From contig CP070829.1 of the NCBI GenBank assembly GCA_020344755.1, positions 327,323 to 391,322 on the forward strand: a DNA stretch of 64,000 nucleotides, in the 5' to 3' direction. This DNA is from Gemmatimonadales bacterium (GTDB lineage: Bacteria; Gemmatimonadota; Gemmatimonadetes; Longimicrobiales; Gaopeijiaceae). Shown piece after piece: positions 26,150 through 35,200 of the stretch (position 1 is its first letter; every line of letters starts with the position of its first letter). Made by a program: the position numbers and the translations under genes. The notes beneath the pieces are model-generated. The model worked only from the letters and a program-made list of their open reading frames with translations, was not told the DNA's origin and ran no database searches.

Positions 26150-26629
26150 ATGAGCGAAGCACCCGAGTCGCTTGGAGGAGAGCTCCTGTCGTTGTGGCGC
26201 CGGCTCTCCGGGCGCCCCGCCGGGCCCTGGCTCTTCATGCGCGCCGTTTCCCGCATGGTTCCGTACACGGGCGCCCTGGGGTGCCGGGTGGAAGCCCTGG
26301 CGGCGGGCCGGGCCACCGTCTCACTGAGGGATCGCCGTGGGGTCCGAAACCACCTCCGTTCCATCCACGCCGTGGCCCTGGTGAATCTAGGGGAATTCGC
26401 CACCGGGCTGGCGGTTCTGACCGCGCTGGAACCGGGTGTGCGAGGAATCGTGACGGGATTGTCCGCCCGGTACCACGCCAAGGCCCGTGGCCGGATCGAG
26501 GCCAGGTGCGTGGTGGAGGACCGGTGGTCGGCCGGGCAGGTGGCGGAGGCGGTGGCGCACCTGACCGACGCATCCGGTACGGAGGTGGCCACCATCCGCG
26601 CCGTCTGGAAGCTCGGAGCCGCACCGTGA
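26150..26629 (+). CDS. Hotdog-fold thioesterase-like protein (DUF4442 type)
   Basis: This 159-residue protein has the PYTGALGCRVEAL and VRNHLRSIHAVALVNLGEFATGLAV features of DUF4442 or PaaI-like hotdog proteins, which commonly hydrolyse acyl-CoA thioesters. The ATG at 26150 has GGAGG seven bases upstream. Its TGA overlaps the GTG of the nitronate monooxygenase-like gene, so the two are co-translated. Confidence 0.8.
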   Translation: MSEAPESLGGELLSLWRRLSGRPAGPWLFMRAVSRMVPYTGALGCRVEALAAGRATVSLRDRRGVRNHLRSIHAVALVNLGEFATGLAVLTALEPGVRGIVTGLSARYHAKARGRIEARCVVEDRWSAGQVAEAVAHLTDASGTEVATIRAVWKLGAAP

Positions 26630-27639
26630 CCCTCCTGGAGACGGCCCTCACGAGGGACGCGGGGATTCGCATTCCCATCATCGGTGGCCCCATGTACCCG
26701 TGCTCGAACCCGGAGCTGGTGGCGGCGGTGTCCGATGCCGGAGGCTTGGGCGTGCTCCAGCCGGTCTCACTGACCTTCGTGCACGGGTACGACTTCCGGG
26801 ATGGGATCCGCCACATCCGGAGCCTGACGCCCAGCCCCGTGGGCATGAACGCTCTCATCGAGGGGACGAACCGTAGCTACCGCCGGCGCATGGAGGGGTG
26901 GATCGACACCGCATTGGAGGAAGGGGTCCGCTTCTTCGTCACCTCGCTCGGGAAGCCCCGCTGGGTGGTCGACCGGGTGCATGGTGCGGGTGGACGGGTC
27001 TACCACGACGTCACGGAGCGAAAGTGGGCCCTCAAGGCCGCGGAGTCGGGGGTGGACGGGCTCATCGCCGTGAATCGCCGGGCCGGCGGTCACCCGGGCC
27101 CTCTCACGCCAGAGGCACTCCTGGAGGAGCTGGCGGACCTGGGTCTACCGGTGGTCTGCGCGGGAGGCGTGGGGCGGGCGGAGGAGTTCGTCGATGCCCT
27201 CCGCATGGGGTACGCCGGCGTCCAGATGGGAACGCGCTTCATCGCGACCCCTGAGTGCAGCGCCAGCGATGCCTACAAGGCCGCCATCCTGGACGCGGGA
27301 GCCCAGGACATCGTGTGGAGCGACCGGGTCACGGGCGTGCCTGTGGCGCTCATCAACACACCCTACGTCCAAGCCATGGGTACCGAAGCCGGCCCCCTCG
27401 CCCGACGGCTCCTCCGGGGGCGTCGAACAAAGCACTGGATGCGGTCGCTCTATGCCCTCCGCTCGCTCTGGACGCTCCGGAGGTCGTCGTATTCGATGGG
27501 GGGGCACCGGGAGTACTGGCAGGCAGGTCGGTCGGTGGACGGGATCAAAAAGGTTGAGCCCGTGGCGGAAATCATCGCTAGATTTGGGAACAGAGCCTTG
27601 GGAGACGCGGGTACCACCCCGCGTCCCCACGACGACTGA
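26626..27639 (+). CDS. Nitronate monooxygenase / 2-nitropropane dioxygenase-like flavoenzyme
   Basis: This is a 337-residue FMN TIM-barrel enzyme. Visible are PIIGGPMYPCSNPELVAAVSDAGGLG at the N-terminus, the GGHPG loop with the active-site histidine (RRAGGHPG), the phosphate-binding VVCAGGVGRAEEFVDAL and GYAGVQMGTRFIATPEC. The family oxidises alkyl nitronates or related compounds; some members act on lipid intermediates. Coupling to a hotdog thioesterase-like gene hints at acyl metabolism here. It starts with a GTG overlapping the previous stop. Confidence 0.88.
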   Translation: MTLLETALTRDAGIRIPIIGGPMYPCSNPELVAAVSDAGGLGVLQPVSLTFVHGYDFRDGIRHIRSLTPSPVGMNALIEGTNRSYRRRMEGWIDTALEEGVRFFVTSLGKPRWVVDRVHGAGGRVYHDVTERKWALKAAESGVDGLIAVNRRAGGHPGPLTPEALLEELADLGLPVVCAGGVGRAEEFVDALRMGYAGVQMGTRFIATPECSASDAYKAAILDAGAQDIVWSDRVTGVPVALINTPYVQAMGTEAGPLARRLLRGRRTKHWMRSLYALRSLWTLRRSSYSMGGHREYWQAGRSVDGIKKVEPVAEIIARFGNRALGDAGTTPRPHDD

Positions 27640-27672
27640 GCATCCCATCCCGAATCTACGAGAGAGCCCACC

Positions 27673-28347
27673 ATGCGACGTCCTCTGACCGGTCTCACTG
27701 CGCTTGCCCTTGCCGCTTCGCTCGTTTCCGTCAACGCCTGCAGCACCAATACGGGCCGCGGGGCCATCATCGGGGCCGCAGCCGGGGCCGCCGTGGGAGC
27801 CGCCGTGGGGAGCACCGGTGGATCCACAACGAAGGGTGCCATCATGGGGGCCGTGTTGGGAGGCGCCGCCGGCGCCCTCATCGGACGCCGTATGGACCAG
27901 AAGGCCGAGGAACTGGCACGACGGCTCCCCAACGCCTCCATCGAGCGGGTGGGCGAGGGGATCCTCATCACCTTCGACTCGGGCATCCTCTTCGGCTTCG
28001 ACTCCAGTGACCTGACGGCCGAGGCTCGGTCGAACCTCGCCGCACTGGCGAACTCGTTGAACGACCTCGAGGACGACGCCATCCTCATGGTGGCAGGCCA
28101 TACGGACGCCACCGGATCCGACGCCTACAACCAGGCCCTGTCCGAGCGCCGGGCTGCGGCGGCAGCGACGTATCTCACCCAGGCGGGGATGGATCCGGCC
28201 CAGCTCCAGACGCTGGGACTGGGCGAGACCGAGCCTATCGCGGACAACTCCTCGGAAGCGGGCCAGTCCCAGAACCGCAGGGTGGAGGTCGCGATCTACG
28301 CCAGCGAGGAGTATCGCCAGCGCGTGCAGAGCCGGGTCGGCCAGTAG
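27673..28347 (+). CDS. OmpA-family lipoprotein with glycine-zipper segment (YiaD type)
   Basis: This 224-residue protein has a lipobox ending at C23 (VNAC). A glycine-zipper stretch with alternating G, A and V follows (about 28-70). The C-terminal OmpA domain (about 100-215) carries LFGFDSSDL, GHTDATGSDAYN and LSERRAAAAATYL, which bind peptidoglycan. It likely tethers the outer membrane to the cell wall. GAGAGA lies upstream of the ATG. The K+ channel gene follows 24 bases later. Confidence 0.92.
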   Translation: MRRPLTGLTALALAASLVSVNACSTNTGRGAIIGAAAGAAVGAAVGSTGGSTTKGAIMGAVLGGAAGALIGRRMDQKAEELARRLPNASIERVGEGILITFDSGILFGFDSSDLTAEARSNLAALANSLNDLEDDAILMVAGHTDATGSDAYNQALSERRAAAAATYLTQAGMDPAQLQTLGLGETEPIADNSSEAGQSQNRRVEVAIYASEEYRQRVQSRVGQ

Positions 28348-28371
28348 GTTCGAACCGACTGACGGATCCTG

Positions 28372-29286
28372 GTGGACATACTCCGCCCGGGAGCGGATGC
28401 CTCCGAGGCCCAGAAGAGGGCCTACGAGGTCATCTTCGAGCACCACAGCGTCGCGGGCCGGACGTTCGACATCGGCCTCATCCTGGCGATCCTGGCCAGC
28501 GTGGCCGCCGTGGTCCTGGAGAGCGTCGCCAGTGTTCGGGCCGACCATGGGCCCCTCCTCAGGGGGATCGAGTGGGGCTTCACCCTTCTGTTCACGGCGG
28601 AGTACATCCTTCGCCTCTGGTGCGTCTCACGGCCACTCCGGTACGCACGGAGCTTCTTCGGGATCGTGGACCTCCTGGCGGTCCTCCCCACCTACCTGGC
28701 CGTGCTGCTCCCGGGTGGCCAGGTGCTGGCGGTGGTGCGCATCCTCCGGGTCCTGCGGGTCTTCCGGATCCTCAAGCTCGGGCAGTACGTGGGGGAGGCC
28801 CGCCTCCTTGTCACCGCCCTTCGGGCCAGCCGGGTGAAGATCACCGTCTTCGTCTTCACCGTCCTCACGCTGGTGGTGGTGCTGGGAAGCGTCATCTACC
28901 TGGTGGAGGGTCGACGTCCCGAGAGCGGATTCACCAGCATCCCGATCTCCATGTACTGGGCGGTGGTGACCCTCACGACGGTGGGGTATGGTGACGTGGC
29001 CCCGGTCACCCCGCTGGGGCAGACCCTGGCGGCGCTGATCATGATCCTGGGGTACGGCATCATCGCCGTGCCCACCGGAATCGTGAGCGTGGAGCTGGCC
29101 CACGTGGCTCGGGAAGAGGCCGCTCGCAGTCGATCCTCTTCCGCGGTCGTCCCCACGGGAGGGGCCGGGGAGCGGGAGGATCCGATCGCCGGCGCCTGCA
29201 CCGTCTGCGAGCTGGCCACCCATGATGCCGATGCCCGCTACTGCAAGCGTTGTGGCGCCCCGCTGGAACGGGAGGAGCGGGGCTGA
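28372..29286 (+). CDS. Voltage-gated K+ channel with C-terminal zinc ribbon
   Basis: This 304-residue six-helix channel has an arginine-rich S4 voltage sensor (VVRILRVLRVFRILKLG), a pore loop with the selectivity filter TTVGYGD at 202-208 and an S6 helix. The cytoplasmic tail carries two CxxC pairs (C276/C279 and C291/C294) that form a probable zinc ribbon, unusual in Kv-type channels. A bacterial Kv protein moves K+ outward on depolarisation. The start codon is GTG. It may be co-transcribed with the OmpA-type gene. Confidence 0.9.
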   Translation: MDILRPGADASEAQKRAYEVIFEHHSVAGRTFDIGLILAILASVAAVVLESVASVRADHGPLLRGIEWGFTLLFTAEYILRLWCVSRPLRYARSFFGIVDLLAVLPTYLAVLLPGGQVLAVVRILRVLRVFRILKLGQYVGEARLLVTALRASRVKITVFVFTVLTLVVVLGSVIYLVEGRRPESGFTSIPISMYWAVVTLTTVGYGDVAPVTPLGQTLAALIMILGYGIIAVPTGIVSVELAHVAREEAARSRSSSAVVPTGGAGEREDPIAGACTVCELATHDADARYCKRCGAPLEREERG

Positions 29287-29287
29287 G

Positions 29288-29309
29288 GCGGGCCCCACCG
29301 CCCGCTCTT
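29288..29309 (+). terminator. Weak terminator after the K+ channel gene
   Basis: A GCGGG/CCCGC stem (29288-29292, 29301-29305) is followed by TCTTTCC. It lies in the convergent gap before the DUF1295-type gene. The stem is short. Confidence 0.3.
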
Positions 29310-29373
29310 TCCTGCCGGCCCCGGAGTCGTCAGGGACTCCGCGGTCCCCGGAACTCCGCCCGGAGTTCCTCCC

Positions 29374-30147
29374 TCACTCCTTCCGCGGGGGCCAGGGGAC
29401 GAAGGCCGAGGTTCGGCGCACGTACGCGGCATATCGGGGCCGGCTCTCCGTCAGGTGGGGCTCGAGGAGGGGAACGCCGGAGACCCGCAGGAGCAGGAGA
29501 GTCATGGTCACGGGTGCGAAGACCGTCCACCAGGCACCCGCGTCGGCGGCCATGAGCCAAAGCCCCCACCAGAGCAGCGCATCGCCGAAGTAGTTGGGGT
29601 GTCTGGAGTACCTCCAGAGCCCCGAATCCAGGACCATCCCACGCCGTGCCGGGTCTCGACGGAATCGGCGGAGCTGCTGGTCGGCAACCGCCTCGAACAG
29701 GAAACCTGCCAGGAACACCACGACCCCGGCCCAACCCACGAGGCCGGGCATACCCGGGGAGGCAATCGCCGCGAGGATGGGCCAGGAAAGGAGCCAGATC
29801 AGGCCGGCTTGCAGGAGGAAGACGGTCCACAGGCTCACCCACCAGAACCCGTCCCCATGCCGAGCCCTCATCTGGGCGTACCGGTAATCCTCGTCCCCCT
29901 TCCCGACCCACCGCACCCCGAGGTGGAGTCCCAGCCGAAGAGCCCAGAGCAGGACTGCCGCCAGGGCCAGAGCCGGCCGGACTCCGGAGGAGGCGGCCCC
30001 CCAATGGTAGACCACGGCAAGGACACCGAAGCCGGGCCCCCAGAAGACATCCACCACGGAAGCGTCGCGGCGGACCACGGAGTAGCCCCAGAGAGCCACC
30101 ATGGGCACAACGATCCAGGGAAGGGCCCAGACCCAGATCGAGGTCAC
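29374..30147 (-). CDS. DUF1295 / steroid reductase-like membrane protein
   Basis: This 257-residue membrane protein has about six hydrophobic segments. The C-terminal signature RRGMVLDSGLWRYSRHPNYFGDALLWWGLW is typical of DUF1295 and related isoprenylcysteine methyltransferase or 5-alpha-reductase-like families that bind NADPH or S-adenosylmethionine at the membrane. The N-terminal VDVFWGPGFG motif also fits DUF1295. A GTG at 30147 is chosen because it begins the first hydrophobic helix; upstream codons are shadow sequence of the divergent reading. Substrate unknown. Confidence 0.82.
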   Translation of the reverse strand: MTSIWVWALPWIVVPMVALWGYSVVRRDASVVDVFWGPGFGVLAVVYHWGAASSGVRPALALAAVLLWALRLGLHLGVRWVGKGDEDYRYAQMRARHGDGFWWVSLWTVFLLQAGLIWLLSWPILAAIASPGMPGLVGWAGVVVFLAGFLFEAVADQQLRRFRRDPARRGMVLDSGLWRYSRHPNYFGDALLWWGLWLMAADAGAWWTVFAPVTMTLLLLRVSGVPLLEPHLTESRPRYAAYVRRTSAFVPWPPRKE

Positions 30148-30223
30148 GTCCGGAGCCCCGGAAGGCGAAGTATCTCTTCCTCGGGCGCGCCACGGGACGC
30201 CTGTACCCCACTCCGCGAATACA

Positions 30224-30787
30224 TCAGACGCAGTCCCGGACCGACCACCCCTCGGGCCCGCGGACGAGGCGGCACCGGGCGCGGTCTTCCTGGCTGGGAT
30301 TCTCTCGCATCCCGACGAAGACCGACGCCGTCTCCGCCGTCTCCCAGACGGGGTGGGACACCACCAGCAGGACGGCGGGCTCGTCGGTCTCCAGGATCCG
30401 CTCCTGGAGTCCGGCATCCTGGCCGCACTCGGACACCGGAAGGACCCGGGGTTCGACGTCGGTGAGCCGAGAAAGCAGTCGAGCCGACGGGTTCCAGGGC
30501 TCGTCGCTCCCTCTCATGAAGGCGTTGTAGGTCAACCCGGAGCGCCGACCCACCGCGAGACACCACGCCCGAGGGGTCCCGGCCCGGGCCGAAGACTGGT
30601 AGTTCCGGGCAATGAAGCGGATCACCGCCTCGTGGACCGCCGCCTCGTCCCCGGAGGTGGTGGCACCCTGAAAGGGTGTCCGACTGGAGGAGCACCCAGC
30701 GAGGACCAGGAGGAATACCGGCGCCACGCGGGCGGCACGTAATCGGGCTACGGCTCTCGGTGTCCCGTGCTGCACGGTCTCTCCCAC
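30224..30787 (-). CDS. Hypothetical lipoprotein
   Basis: This is a product of up to 187 residues with a basic n-region and a lipobox ending LAGC, then SSSRTPFQG. The mature part holds AVHEAVIRFIARNYQ, a tryptophan-cysteine motif AWCLAVG and a C-terminal CRLVRGPEGWSVRDC with possible disulphide cysteines. No family is recognised. Start uncertain: a GTG at 30787, or a GTG 12 bases later that has GGGAGAG upstream. It follows the outer-membrane protein gene by seven bases. Confidence 0.6.
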   Translation of the reverse strand: MGETVQHGTPRAVARLRAARVAPVFLLVLAGCSSSRTPFQGATTSGDEAAVHEAVIRFIARNYQSSARAGTPRAWCLAVGRRSGLTYNAFMRGSDEPWNPSARLLSRLTDVEPRVLPVSECGQDAGLQERILETDEPAVLLVVSHPVWETAETASVFVGMRENPSQEDRARCRLVRGPEGWSVRDCV

Positions 30788-30794
30788 CGTGGGA

Positions 30795-32108
30795 TCAGAA
30801 TCTGCCGCCGCCTCCCCCTCCCAGAGCCGGGAAGCGTGCGTTCACGATGTTGTTGAAGATGGAGCCGAAACGATAACTGATCCCCACCTCGAAGGAGAGT
30901 CGGGAGCCCGTGGCGAGGGCGCGGCGACGGGTCAGGATCTCCTCCGGGGTCAGCCCCGCTCCGCTGAGGTAACGCTGGTCGTGGATGATCTCGTAGTTCG
31001 CCCGGAGATCGAGCCCCAGCCCACGAATCAGCCGGTAGTTGACGTTCCCGGTGAGCTGGACCTGGTACTCGTCGCTGTGCTGGAGGTACTGCCGGGCCTC
31101 CACCCCGAAGTTGGCGCTTCCCCAGGACTCCTGCTGCCGGAACTGGAGGTCGAACTGATGGCGCCAGAGCAGCTCCGACAGCTTCTCGAAAACGGTGATC
31201 TCCTCGTATTCCCGATACTCGATCCCCAACGTGTACAGCGCGACCAGGCGTCGCCGGGTCGACTCCTGCCAGGGGAAGTAGTTCCACTCGATGGCAGGGG
31301 CAAGGTCGAACCCAAAGTCCCGGTTGAACCGTGTGCTGGACCCGGCCTGGGCCCTTAAACCGGTGGACCAGTGGGAGTCGAGGGAGCGCACGACCAAGGT
31401 CCGGGCGTCCCAGTCATCACGCTCGTCCACGAAGCTGTCGCCATCGTCGAACTCCACCTCCCGCCGGGAGAGGTTGAAACTGCCACCCAGGTCGATCTTC
31501 CACATGTCGGTGGTGCGGTTTGCCGACGCGCTGAAGCGGAACTCGTCCTGGGTTTCCCGGTCCTCCCGCTCCAGGTCCGCATTTCCCCGGAGGGAGAACA
31601 CCCAGTAATTCCAGGGGTCTTCCTCCTGCTCTTCCTCCAGCTCCTCGGTCGAAGGGAGGTCACGCTCCACTCCCGTCACTGCGAGCATGTCCGTGAACCC
31701 CGCCCGCGCCGCGAAGCGGACGAGCCCCAGGCCGATGGTCTGGGTGAGCCCCGCCACCACCTCCTCCTCGACGTCCGTCCCGCTCGAGGTGAACAGGTAG
31801 CGGTCCTCGAGACCTTCGAGGGGTCCCTGACCCTCGAAGTCGAAGGCGTACTGGAAGCCGCCGCTTCCGGCGGACTGGCCCGTGAGGAGCACATAGACCT
31901 GGGCATCCTGGGGCTCCCGGACCCAGTTCACCCAGGTGATCTCCTGCCGAAAGCGGTCCTCCCTGCACCGCCAAGTGGCACAGTCGAGAAAGACCCTCAA
32001 GGCCGACTCCTCCCGGCTGAGATCGGGAGTGGTCACCTGGGCGGCGGCCGGGAGGGGACAAGAGACGCCCAGGGCCACGAGGGCGGCCAGAAGCGCGATT
32101 CGTCGCAT
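30795..32108 (-). CDS. Outer-membrane beta-barrel protein, unclassified
   Basis: This 437-residue protein has a signal peptide cut at AAAQ. The N-terminal region has two cysteines (CATWRC). The rest is rich in alternating aromatic and polar strands such as FRFSASANRTTDMWKIDLGGSFNLSRREVEF, and ends in SFEVGISYRFGSIFNNIVNARFP, then a glycine run and RF. A terminal aromatic and this strand pattern point to an outer-membrane barrel of the DUF481-like kind. It is co-oriented with the hypothetical lipoprotein gene. Ligand unknown. Confidence 0.7.
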   Translation of the reverse strand: MRRIALLAALVALGVSCPLPAAAQVTTPDLSREESALRVFLDCATWRCREDRFRQEITWVNWVREPQDAQVYVLLTGQSAGSGGFQYAFDFEGQGPLEGLEDRYLFTSSGTDVEEEVVAGLTQTIGLGLVRFAARAGFTDMLAVTGVERDLPSTEELEEEQEEDPWNYWVFSLRGNADLEREDRETQDEFRFSASANRTTDMWKIDLGGSFNLSRREVEFDDGDSFVDERDDWDARTLVVRSLDSHWSTGLRAQAGSSTRFNRDFGFDLAPAIEWNYFPWQESTRRRLVALYTLGIEYREYEEITVFEKLSELLWRHQFDLQFRQQESWGSANFGVEARQYLQHSDEYQVQLTGNVNYRLIRGLGLDLRANYEIIHDQRYLSGAGLTPEEILTRRRALATGSRLSFEVGISYRFGSIFNNIVNARFPALGGGGGGRF

Positions 32109-32206
32109 GGATCTATCTCGAATGTGGTGAGATCAGTACGTCGACCGCGGAACGGTCAGGGCGGGCCGGTCCGCGGGGCACCGACCCGCCTGAGAGACAC
32201 GCTGCA

Positions 32207-32225
32207 CGCCCCAGGTGTTGGGGCG
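32207..32225. terminator. Hairpin after the RND operon
   Basis: The perfect 7-base arms CGCCCCA and TGGGGCG flank a 5-base loop, 60 bases past the stop of the RND gene on the minus strand. No T-run follows. Confidence 0.4.
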
Positions 32226-32284
32226 CGGGTCTCGAGCGTGGGATCCCATCGCCGAGGAACCCCCTGGGCTCGCTCCCCTACCTG

Positions 32285-35200
32285 CTATTCCGGCTGGAGT
32301 TCCGGTCCCCCGCCAGGCGACAATGAGGACCGGAGCGCAGCCACCGTCTTCCGCTTCCGGGGCGGGCGGGCGGGTGGCGCGGACTCGGTACCGGACTCCG
32401 CGGACTCCGGGTCGTCGCCCCCAGCCGCCGTGTAGCCCTCGCCCACGACCCCGTCCTCTCCGGAGTGGGTGAAGTGGCGACGGAAGAACTCCGACATGTC
32501 ATCCACGAGGGAATACATGACCGGGACCAGGACCAGGGTCAGGAAGGTGGCGAAGATGATCCCGGCGATCACGGCCACGGCCATGGGGCCCCACCACGCG
32601 GCTTGCTCCCCACCCCAGTAGAGCTCCGGCGCCAAGCTGGCGTAGAGGCCGAAGAAGTCGAAGTTCAGGCCGACGGCCAGGGGGACCAGCCCCAACGCCG
32701 TCGTCGCCGCCGTGAGGACCACAGGGCGGAAACGGGTCTTCCCCCCCTGTACCAGCGCTTCGCGCCGGTTCATCCCGTCCCGGGTCCGAAGGATGTCGAT
32801 GTAGTCGATGAGGACGATGGCGTTGTTCACCACGATCCCCGCGAGGGAGATGATTCCCACGCCGGTCATGATGATGCCGAAGGGCATGCGGAAGATCATC
32901 AGCCCGAGTAGGACCCCCACGGTGGACATGAGCACCGAGGTGAGGATGATGATGGGCTTCACCACCGAGTTGAACTGGCTGACCAGGATAAATCCGATCA
33001 GGAAGAGGGCGACGAGGAACGCGCTGGTGAGGAACTCCTGCGCTTCCGCCTGGTCTTCCTGCTGGCCGGTGTACTGGATGGTGTACCCCGGCGGAAGGGA
33101 GGCGGCGAAGTCCGCCAGCGCCTCCCGGGTCTCCACAAGGAGCGCATTGGAGTTCACCCCCGCCGCCGCGTCGGCGGACACCGTGGCCATCCGGGTCTGG
33201 TCCTTTCGTCGGATGGTGCCGTACCCCTCCCCTACGCGCCATGAAGCCACGGACGAGAGGGGAATCTGCTGCCCGCCCTCCGCCACGACGGTGAGGTTCG
33301 CCAGCTGATCCAGCTCCTGGCGGTAGCGGGGTGCGAGCCGCACGACGATGTCGAACTCGTCGTTTCCGGTGCGGAACTTCGCGGCTTCGACTCCCTGGAT
33401 CGCTCCACGGACCGCCTGCCCCACGTCCAGGGTGGAGAGGTCGTACAGGGCGGCCTTCTCCCGGTCTACGATCACCGACAACTCCGGCCGGGCCGCGTCC
33501 AGGTCACTCTCCAGGCCGACCATCCGGACAAAGACCGGGTGGTTCTGCAAGGTCAGGATGGCCTCGTCCGACAACCGCTTCAACACGTCCGGATCCTCTC
33601 CCACGATCTCGACGTTCACCGCCGGTCCCCCGGCAACCCCCTCCTGAAGCCCCTCCACCGTGACCTCGGCCCCGGCGATGTCGTTCCCGACTCGATCCTG
33701 CATCCAAGCCAGAGTCTCGAATACGTCGAACTCCTGGTCCTGGAAGTCCACGAAGCTGAGGGAGATCCTGCCCCGGTCCGGCCCGGAAGGTCCGCCCTGG
33801 CCCATGGCCCCGGTGATGGCATTCCCACCGCCGCTCCCGGCGGCTGCGACACGGGACTTCCAGTCACTCCTCCCAGGTACCGCCCGGAGCTCGGCCTCGA
33901 GCCGCTCCACCAGCTCGTTGGTCGCATCCGCCCGGGTCCCCACGGGGGTCTCCACGTCCACGAAGACCTGCTTCGGAGGGATGTCCTCGGGGAAGAACTC
34001 GACCCCGTGGTTGAAGCGCCCGAACAGAGCCGCCGTCACCACGAACGAAAGCACGGTCATTCCCAGGATGGCACCCCGGTGCTCGAGGGCCCAACGGATC
34101 TGCCCCTCGTAGGTGTGGACGATGGCCGGGACCACACGGGCCTGGAAGAAGTGGGTGAATCGCGTGAGCGCGAAGTGGAAGAGGGCCCAAACCAGGAGCG
34201 CCGAGAGCACCAGCAGGCCGGCCGTGAGGGGATTGACCCGCACCAGTACGAGCAACGCCAGAACTCCGGCCGCCATGAGCGTCCAGCGCGCGACTCGGGT
34301 GAGCCCCTTCCGCGGCCCGCTCTCGAGCCGCATGAACGACCCGCAGAGGGAGGGAACGATCACCAGTGCCACGAACAGCGACGACGACAACGTCACGATG
34401 AGCGTGGTGGGGAGATACCCCATGAACTCCCCGGTCATCCCCGGCCAGAAGAGAAGGGGTGCGAACGCCGCCAGCGTGGTCAACGTCGCGGCGACCACCG
34501 GCATCGCGACCTCACCCGTCGCCTTCTTGGCCGCCAGTTTCCGATCCCAGCCCTCTTCCATGTAGCGGTAGATGTTCTCCACCACCACAATGGCGTTGTC
34601 CACCAACATCCCCAGGGCGAGGATGAGGGAGAACAGCACCACCATGTTCATGGTCGTCCCCAGGGCCTTGAGCACGACAAAGCTCAGGAGCATGGAAGCG
34701 GGGATGGAGATCCCCACGAAGAAGGAGTTGGTGAGGCCGAGGAAGAAGAGCAGCACCCCCACGATGAGGATGAGGCCGGAGACGATGTTGTTCTCCAGGC
34801 TGGACACCATCTTGCGGATGTCCTCGGATTGGTCCGAGGTGATCTTCGCCACCGTGGTGGGCGGGAAGAGCGGCTGCATCTCCGCCAGCACACCCTTCAC
34901 CGCGTCGGAAGTCTGGATGATGTTGCGCCCCGACCGCTTGATGACGTCCAGCGTGACCACGTCGACCCCGTCCAGGCGGGCATAGCTCTCCCGCTCGGCG
35001 AAGCCGAAGTCCACCGTCGCCAGGTCCCGCACGTACACCGGGCGATTCCAGTCATTGGTGATGACCAGGTCCTCGATCACCGACGGGTCGTCGAACTCGC
35101 CGTCGATCCGAACGAGGTACTTGGAGCGTCCCACGTCGATGGACCCGCCGGGCACGTTCACGTTCTCGCGGCTCACGGCGTCGGTGACGTCGGTGAGAGC

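Noticed and set aside
25531-26595. A 354-codon frame for the NTF2-like gene
   Set aside because: The first 192 codons overlap the divergent DUF4442 gene and are low-complexity; the signal peptide begins at 26019.
28345-28356. GGTTCGAACC resembling a tRNA T-arm
   Set aside because: It lies in a 24-base gap between genes with no acceptor stem or anticodon arm around it.
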